Source of the DNA: Stereum hirsutum FP-91666 SS1
Lineage: Eukaryota > Basidiomycota > Agaricomycetes > Russulales > Stereaceae
DNA length: 64,000 nucleotides
Assembly: GCF_000264905.1 (NCBI RefSeq)
Contig: NW_006763133.1
Coordinates: 3,295,152 to 3,359,151, forward strand
Direction of reading: 5' to 3'
In this document: positions 57,187 to 64,000 of the stretch, in pieces
How positions within the stretch are numbered: position 1 is the stretch's first letter
How the letters are laid out: each line of letters opens with the position of its first letter
The notes under the pieces: model-generated
The model's database searches: none
What the model was told of the DNA's origin: nothing
Seen by the model: the letters and a program-made list of their open reading frames with translations, nothing else
Translations under genes and position numbers: made by a program

Positions 57187-60100
57187 ATGGCCTACAATCG
57201 AGAATGGGATAATGGAAAAGGTTCTTGGGATGATGGCGATTATGATCAAGACGGTGGGTGGTACGACAGCGAGAATCGTTACCACCGCGAAGGCAGGAAA
57301 CGAAAATGGAACAGCGTGCGTAGTCTCTACCTTTCTGACGCAATTCAACTCACAGTGAAGATATAGGGATACGAGGATGGCGGGCAGGGTTGGGACGAGG
57401 GCGCGTATGACTACGGCTACGACAACTATGACTACGATTCGGGATACTACGGTTACGAGCAACATCAATCATCTTCCCGAGGAGGCTATGCTGGTGGCAG
57501 AGGCGGCGGCGGCGGAGGCGGCAGCAGCAGAGGAGGAGGAGCAGGTGGTGGTGGTGGTGGTGGAGGCGGAGTTGGCAATGCTGGCGGAAACGACTTCCAT
57601 GCCAACAAAAAGCGAATGGTGGCCAGTGAACCGAGCGCGCATGTCATCTTCCTGGGCCTCGACAATGACTTCACAGAAGCCGACGTCCGTTCTCACTTGT
57701 TCCTCTCTCCGTACACGAATACTCAATCTAGTCTGTTCCCCTGGCTCCTTCCCCCTCTTCACAGTTGCAGGCGTATTTGACCAGTCAAGGCTGTCAGCTC
57801 GAGACTGTCACTATCATCCGAGAGAGATCAACAGGCACTTGCCCATCACTTGTTCCTGCTGTTGGCCATTTGCATTGACAACTCGTTCTTTTCTTTTGTC
57901 TTTGCTTGCGCTGGGCGATTCTGTACTCTTGGCGATTGTGGCTTTCTCTGCACTTTGCAGGCGCATCCAAGGGCTTTGGTTTCGCCCAGTTCGCGTCAGT
58001 GGAGCACGCGCGAGCATTTGTGGACCCCTTGTTTCCATTCATCCAGGTACCTCCGCCAGCCTCACACGGCGCTTCTGCAACCCAGGCATACTACAAAGCC
58101 CTCGAGACAGGCGCGCCACATAGTGGCCGACGTGTCAAGATCGATTATTCGCAGAGCGCGAACCCAGGCGACAAGAATAAGTTTGGACGTCCGGCACACT
58201 CGAATGACGGGACTCGCGATATTGGGAACTCTCAGTCCCCGATCCTATTGTTCAGAGGTTTGGATCCGCTCTCGGGCCCACAGGCGATATGTCAAGCGAT
58301 GAAAGGGTCATCGGGAGCAGGAAAGGAAGGCGCGAAGGGTATGAAGAGGATCATTTTGATCAAAGACAAGGTGACAATGTCGAGCTGGGGGTTCGCGTTC
58401 GTGGAGTTCGTTGACGTGCAGGTGATCCTTTCTTCTATCTGCCTTCTTTGTCGCCACACTGAACGCTTGTTCTTCCCTTCTGCAAGTCGGCGTCAGCGGT
58501 TTTGGCTGCTACCATGTCTCCACAGATACATCCAAATGGCTTCCGCATCTCCGAACGACCTGTGGCGGCGTCATTTGCTCATATGTACTCCTTCCAGCTG
58601 CTCTCGGATCCCATGCAGCGCGATGAAGGCTCCATACCTTCCTCGACGAATTTGGGTGGTGTAGAAGGTGGCTGGGTGCGATACTGGGACGAAGCATCGA
58701 CGGTCGCCATGTTGGAGTTCAATGTGGTGGAACCAGTCACGCAGCAGGCGCACGTAGCCGCGTCAAAGGAGAAGAAGAAGAAGCCGAAAGGTATATCACA
58801 ACGATTCGTCTTGATAAACAACCAGGCTGACTATAGTCTTCACCAGCTGCCGAACCCGAATCTGGTCCATTGGCACCCGCCGAACCTTCCGCCCTTCCAG
58901 TTTCCGACAAACCGGTCATGCTGAGCTTCAAGGGTTCTTTGGCCCCTAACAAGACAAATGCAGCTACAACAGGTTTGAGCCTCCTTTCATGTTGCTTTAC
59001 GTTCCGTCAACATGTATTCATGCTTCAGGCATGCCGGTAGCGAAACCGAAGGTGGCCGCTCCTTTGACTCTAGGTTTCTCCATGAACGATGATCCCGCGG
59101 CTGGTGAAGACGCGGCAGCGGAGAAGGCAGAAGCCGCTGAAGATCCCAAAGGTGTGTCGCTGCCATTTGCATTCATTCATGTGAAGTATGGGCTGACATC
59201 ACTCGACTGTAGTCGCTGCTGCCAAGAAGGTTGCGCCTATGATAGCCAGCAAAAAGGTGCGTATTCTCAAGGCATATACGACGACACTCATATCTAGGCA
59301 AGTGCTGAGCGAAGTCAACGAACAGACGGCCAACAACATCAATAAATGGAATCAAGTTCAAGAAGTTCTCAGCACTCCATCTGCCTCTACTTCCACACCT
59401 GCCACCGCTCCAGTAACCATCTTATTCCTTTTTTCCGCTTCTTAATGCGACCTCAGCGAAGAGCACTAAATACCCGGGTACATGATACTATCTTTAGGTC
59501 GCAGCACCACTGGAAACCGTCCACAAGTCTGTAACACCGGAAACAGCCAAGGTGCAGCCGAAACCCAAAGCAGAGACGCCACTTCCTCCAGAAACGGACT
59601 TCGAGTTTTCAGACACGGTCAAATTCACGTGTCTGCTGTGTGCGAGGCAATTCAAGTCGTTGGACCAGCTGAAGAGGCACAACAAAGAGTCTGATCTGCA
59701 CAAGGTCTTGTTTCCTTCCCAATTCTTGATCTTCACTGCGGGCTGCATCGTACCTGAGCACTAACCCCCGATCGTCCTCTGCGTGCCCACCAACGTCAAC
59801 AGAAGAATTACAAGGATGCAAACCTCCGCGACGTCGCTCGCGAGAAGGCCACCGCAGCGAAGGCAGCAGCTTCAAACCCTGCACCCGACTCATCAAAGCC
59901 AGAACAACCGAAATACCGCGACCGCGCTTTCGAACGCAGAATTATGCACAATCAACCCGATGTGCCACTTCCAGATCCTTCGGGTCACGCTGACGAAGGC
60001 AAGCGCAAGGCGAGGAAGGCTGAGGGACCACCGCCACCGCCGAGTCCACCTCCACCGCCTGTGGCGCCAGGCAAGGACGAGAGTAATGTGGGGAATAAGT

Positions 60101-60558
60101 TGTTGAAGATGATGGGGTGGACGGAGGGCACGGGACTGGGGATCTCTGGGGAAGGCAGAGTTGAGCCGATGTGAGTACGATGCGATGCTTTGGCGTTGTG
60201 GCGAATGTCACACGCCACACTGCGTGCACCTTTCGACCGGAACACTAACTTGCCAGACACCGCGATGAAGAGTTTGCTTGACGTGATCACTGACATGACA
60301 TCCTTCTACCAGCCAAACACAGATTTACGCGTCCGGAGTTGGACTCGGCGCGAGCAAGGGCGTGGAGGTGGGCAAGTACGAGCCGGGATACACTGGATAC
60401 GTGCACAAGGCGCAGGACGCGGTAAGTGGTTCACGTTCATGACCAGCGGTCTTGATACACACAGATTCTTGTGGAACGCATTCGTGCTGTTTTTGTGCGA
60501 CCTGCTGAATGCGTTTTGGTCTTTCGGAATACAGGCTAGGGAGCGGTATGGGAACTAG
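57187..60558 (+). CDS. RBM5/RBM10-like splicing factor with RRMs, zinc finger and G-patch
   Basis: Thirteen exons: 57187..57315, 57367..57684, 57765..57834, 57961..58421, 58487..58790, 58847..58972, 59029..59151, 59213..59256, 59326..59412, 59498..59704, 59803..60170, 60313..60421, 60535..60558, 789 residues in frame. The N terminus is rich in Tyr/Asp/Gly with a long poly-Gly/Arg tract. RRM1 (about 120-230) has VIFLGLDNDF and ASKGFGFAQF. A second RRM-like unit (about 260-345) has ILLFRGLDPL and WGFAFVEFVD. A C2H2 finger has KFTCLLCARQFKSL...KRHNKESDLHK (about 595-623). A G-patch has NVGNKLLKMMGWTEGTGLG...ASGVGLGAS (about 718-765). The protein ends ARERYGN. This domain order is that of RBM5/RBM10, U2-associated regulators of splice-site choice. 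The intron after 57834 has a GC donor. Confidence 0.91.
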
Positions 60559-61040
60559 GTCAGATTTCGTCTGGGGATTGCTCTTTTGTCGAGCTGGGCT
60601 GGACTGTCGCTGAGGTTTGGTCCGTGCAGGCTTTTTGCCTTGCGAGACTTTTATGCTTTTATCTTTCATCTTATGTTCCGTCGTTTTTGTCCATATGCAC
60701 ATCCTCACTACATTATTCGCATGGTGCTGATTCAGAAGAATGGTCGTCTGTTTTTCGTTTCAATGAAACAGAATCAATATTTGGTGCCTGGGTATGGTAA
60801 TGAGTTGTATAGCGAGCGTAGTACTAAGCGAGTGCGTGCGTGCGAGCTAAGAGCTACAGGCAGTATATGAGAGTAAGAGACGACACGATGAGACAAGACT
60901 AGGGTACGATATGAAGCGACATGGAACAAAGAAGCGAAAACCACAGAAGACGGCAAAGTCGTCGTGCAAGCACAGAGCGAGATGCCTTTCCACCGTGGAT
61001 TGACACTCCTTGATCCATATTCGTCTCGAGGTTGACCATC
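60559..61040. other. Intergenic, converging 3' ends
   Basis: Between the splicing factor (+) and the PEBP-like gene (-). No gene seen. Confidence 0.5.
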
Positions 61041-62185
61041 TCAGAATGTCATGACGAACAGAAGCCCGGCGACGAGGAAGAGAGGAGTGCTGAGGATGGC
61101 TGTGCTTTGCGCTCCGCTGGACGAGGTACTGGCGGTCGAGGACGAAGCGCTGCCAGTGGAAGTGCCGCTTCCGGAGGAACCGGAAGAGGCGGCGGCAGCG
61201 AGGGTGGAGGTGACGACGGCGGAGGTGGCGGAGACGGAGGCCGTGGCCGTGCCTTCTTCAACTTGGATGTACGTCCCCTGCGAGACCTCGATAAGCGAGT
61301 GAGACTATGAAGAGGGAAGGAAAAAACATACGGCGATGGGAGAGCCGAGGTTGCTGGTCTATATAGATTGAGATATTGATTAATTGAGATGATAAACAGG
61401 ATTAGGGGCGAGAAGATACGTGCCGAGAGGTAGTCAGTCAGGTTGAAGACCGAAACGCCTACGTTGGCCGAAGAGAGGTCGGAGGGAGGGCTGAAGTTGT
61501 CGCCTTGGGTAAGGAGGAGGATCACATAACTTTCAAAAAATATGAGCATACTAAACAGGACAAGATCGAAGGTAGAATGACAGCATACCGGTGGGCACCT
61601 GAGCCCGAAGCGGGGCCCGGACCAGCGTAGTCCGTGACAGCGGTAGCACCATCCGTCGAAAGTGTGTACGGAGCAGAGTCACCTACAATGTCAAACAAGA
61701 CAAATGAGCGATGTCAAGCATTGAGGAATTGATGAGGAACATACCAGAGAGGGAAGCGCCGTTGACGAGCCAGTGGCGGGTCTGCCCTGCCGACTCGTCT
61801 GTGCCGACGATGTCAGCGTCAGCCATGACGACGGTGTACTTCGAGGAGGTCAGGTCGGTGATTGAGCTATTGGCGGGGGTGATAGTGATGCCAGGCGCGT
61901 TTGCGACCTCTGCATATGCACGTCAGTAAACGTACCGCAATGGTCAAGATAATACGCACGATCTTTGGACAACAACTGGCCGGGCGAGATGGCGCCGACT
62001 GAGTCGTACGTCAAGTTCAGGATGCTAGACGGGTCAAAGGTCGCAAGGAGGGAGGGGACGAGGCCAGCATTCGTGAAATGAGCCTCGATGGCCTCAATCT
62101 GGAGCGTGCCATCGCTCGAATTGGACTGAGCGGCGACGAAGGAGGCTGAGGCGAGAGAAAGAGCGAGCGTGAGGGCGGAGAACAT
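61041..62185 (-). CDS. Secreted PEBP-like protein with probable GPI anchor signal
   Basis: Exons: 62185..61960, 61909..61745, 61682..61589, 61529..61424, 61358..61332, 61277..61041, 284 residues in frame. A signal peptide covers about 1-19. The body matches the phosphatidylethanolamine-binding protein fold: YTVVMADADIVGTDES, TRHWLVNG (the HWxxxN ligand strand), DYAGPGPASGSGAHRYVILL (the GPxPxxGxHRY strand), and DYLSTSNLGSPIAGTYIQV. Then a Ser/Thr/Ala-rich stalk and a hydrophobic end FLVAGLLFVMTF typical of a GPI attachment signal. The intron at 61423..61359 has a GC donor. Ligand unknown. Confidence 0.87.
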
Positions 62186-63413
62186 CGTGAGGATTGAAAG
62201 AGCGAAGGGAGCAAAGATGAAAGAGGAAGAGTTGATGGTGATGGTCAACGAGAAAGCGGGCTTGGCCTCGCCTTGTTGCTCGCCCCCGTTTTGTTGTGGG
62301 CGCCTGGCTATTTTGGGGTTCATGCCCGAGTAATCCAAGCCTACCTTTCGTTCATCTTGCATCCCCGTAGTCCCATAATTGCCCGGATATAGTTGCACGA
62401 CACTGGTCTATAAAGTGTAAGTTGTATCTTTATTTGTTGTAAACCCTGTTCAAACGTGGGGCAGCAAGGGGTTCGCGAGGGAGCTTCAGCCAAGAAACGC
62501 CAAGCCATACTCATACGTACCATCAAACGCCATCGCCTTCCGATCCTAACAACACCAAACATCCCATTCTCACGCGAATATTCGATACTGGACCCATCCT
62601 TGATGTCGTTCTGAACCTTAGTCGTATGTCTTTCTTTCTCACTCGGGCGCGGTGGAGCTAACTGCGGCGATTATGACATTGGACTTTGACGTTCAGTCTT
62701 TCAGGATTTTTTTGGCGTGTGCCAAACAACGCCACTCTGATTGACTTCGCAAACCCTTTCTGGATGTGCAAATGCCTACGCAGCGCCTTCGAAGTGTCGT
62801 AAATGCTTCGTCGACGCTTGTTTTCTACTGGATCGTGGTTATGTTTGCCCACCCCCGGCCCTATTTGGCACACATGAAGACTATGAGGGCCGTCTATCGT
62901 TCTGAAGACAGCTGCCATCACAGAAGCGGAATGCACAGCACATTCGTGGACCGCAATGCGTGCCAGTCAACACTCTTCTTTTTTGAACGTGTTACCTTTG
63001 TTAGCACAACCGTACCCCCCACGGTGGACTGCGATCGTGATTGGTCCGGTCGGAGAGCGGTAGCTCATTATCCAGGACACCAAAATGCTGCGTTTCATGC
63101 ACGGCTCTTACGGCTTTGCGCCCGGTTGATATCTGGGCACCAATTGGTATACTCGGTTCCCAAGCTAGCTCGAACGATGAAGCTCTATCTCTACTGTATA
63201 TCGATACGGGTGTAAGGGGGCCCTATATTGAGAGTCATCGTGGCGGCGATCTAGGGCGTCGATAACTTTAACCTTCAAACCGTGGGTGCGCTGAAGGAGG
63301 ACAGTATATAAAGTCGAGCCCACGCTATAGTTTAATCTCTTGCAGCTTAATCTCCCATATCACCTTCCCGTGAATATTGGCATCGTCGGAGAGATATACT
63401 CTTTGCTCCTACC
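62186..63413. other. Intergenic, no gene seen except promoter of the last gene
   Basis: Includes a TATA box near 63305. Unassigned frames around 62766-63215 have no signature. Confidence 0.5.
63305..63313 (+). promoter_or_regulatory. TATA box of the last gene
   Basis: tatataaag lies about 105 bases upstream of ATG 63414, a usual fungal spacing. Confidence 0.6.
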
Positions 63414-64000
63414 ATGCCCATATTCTCATCCATGGACAGTGGTTTTAGAGATTCAGCACACGATACTAGCACCATGTCAGGAACTCCATATACCTTTGAC
63501 GATGATTTATCTTTGTCCCATACCAATCCGCGTCTTCGGCGGCCTGGCACTTCTTTCTGGGCCCCGAATTTGATGTCTTCATACACGCCCGACACATCCC
63601 ATCTAACCACTGAACAAGAGGCTCTTTTCTGGCAAGTCATGCTCGATCAATCTATCAGCTCCGGATATCAGGCCGTCGTGAGTCCCGAAATTCTAGCTCG
63701 TCGTGAATGATATTTCTTCTGCGTACACCATCTCATACTTGGGTTCTCCTTCTAGCCTTTTGCGAATCAGCCAAACCCCGCCTATCTGGATCGTGCCTCT
63801 GAAAATGGGTGCATTTCGCCCATGATGCTCTCACAATCTTTCTCGCCAGAACATAGTTCAGCGACGGCCCAGGGACTCTCACCCTATGGAACGCCACGCA
63901 TTTCCCTCGACTGCACTACCGAGACATCGCCAAGGTCCCCCGTCTCACCATCTCAATTCTCTTCCTCTTCCTCGTCACTCTCCTCCTCTGGTTCTCCATC
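63414..64000 (+). CDS. Serine/proline-rich protein, 5' part (continues beyond window)
   Basis: Exons 63414..63677 and 63756..64000 (open at the window end). The first ~170 residues are rich in Ser, Pro, Thr and Tyr, with segments such as LTTEQEALFWQVMLDQS and repeated SP/TP sites, as in the activation regions of transcription factors. No DNA-binding domain is in view, so the role is open. A second in-frame ATG lies a few codons after the first. Confidence 0.5.

Noticed and set aside
57377..58123. 248-codon frame overlapping the RBM gene in another frame
   Set aside because: Shadow of the Gly-rich exon; the spliced RRM frame explains the sequence.
1..64000. CRISPR arrays, rRNA, tRNA, bacterial operons
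   Set aside because: No spaced direct repeats of CRISPR type and no recognisable RNA genes; the window is intron-rich eukaryotic DNA.

Overview
The window is nuclear DNA of a filamentous fungus, almost certainly a mushroom-forming basidiomycete (Agaricomycetes). Coding genes are cut by many short introns (about 50-90 bases) with GT..AG ends. The gene content fits: an AA14-type lytic polysaccharide monooxygenase, an OTT_1508-like deaminase-fold protein, a Crinkler-type P-loop NTPase, F-box/leucine-rich proteins and a divergent plant-type heme peroxidase. There are no bacterial operons, no rRNA, and I recognised no tRNA. About 27 genes were rebuilt exon by exon. In nearly all of them the exon lengths sum to a clean reading frame, and that sum was the main check used.

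Layout. 1-9.4 kb: the 3' end of an EST1/SMG-like PIN protein, PET100, a secreted heme peroxidase, a C-terminally truncated 3'-5' exonuclease and a deaminase-fold protein. 9.4-11.6 kb: empty. 11.6-20.9 kb: L-serine dehydratase (-) back to back with fatty acid 2-hydroxylase SCS7 (+), an AA14 LPMO (-), an amidohydrolase (+) and BolA (-). 21.2-25 kb: an unrecognised conserved gene, then 2.4 kb of empty DNA holding a 46-base palindrome. 25-33.3 kb: GH31 alpha-xylosidase, MAK11, a small secreted Kex2-type precursor and mitochondrial ribosomal protein mL41. 33.3-48.6 kb: an accessory, repeat-rich region with F-box relics, a 1231-residue NTPase (-) divergent from an 808-residue protein made of 93-residue repeats (+), a run of ~200-bp degenerate repeats, a TPR-like remnant and one intact F-box protein. 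48.8-64 kb: NOC4, a nine-dibasic-site repeat precursor (-), COQ7, complex I B15 subunit (-), an RBM5/10-like splicing factor (+), a secreted PEBP-like protein (-) and the 5' end of a serine-rich gene.

Housekeeping theme: mitochondrial functions recur (PET100, mL41, COQ7, B15 subunit, BolA), as do ribosome biogenesis functions (MAK11, NOC4). Carbon and wood-polymer use is covered by the LPMO, alpha-xylosidase and peroxidase.

Most interesting: two related secreted precursor genes 22 kb apart (30427-31426 and 51610-53701). The larger is a tandem-repeat polypeptide in which every repeat ends at KR or RR, the architecture of a Kex2-processed repeat peptide precursor. The two genes share an identical split of the last codon group, a homologous C-terminal tail, a 61-base last exon, and a 36-base element (33/36 identical) at the same distance from the start codon and from a TATA box. 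I propose they form a co-regulated secreted-peptide system.
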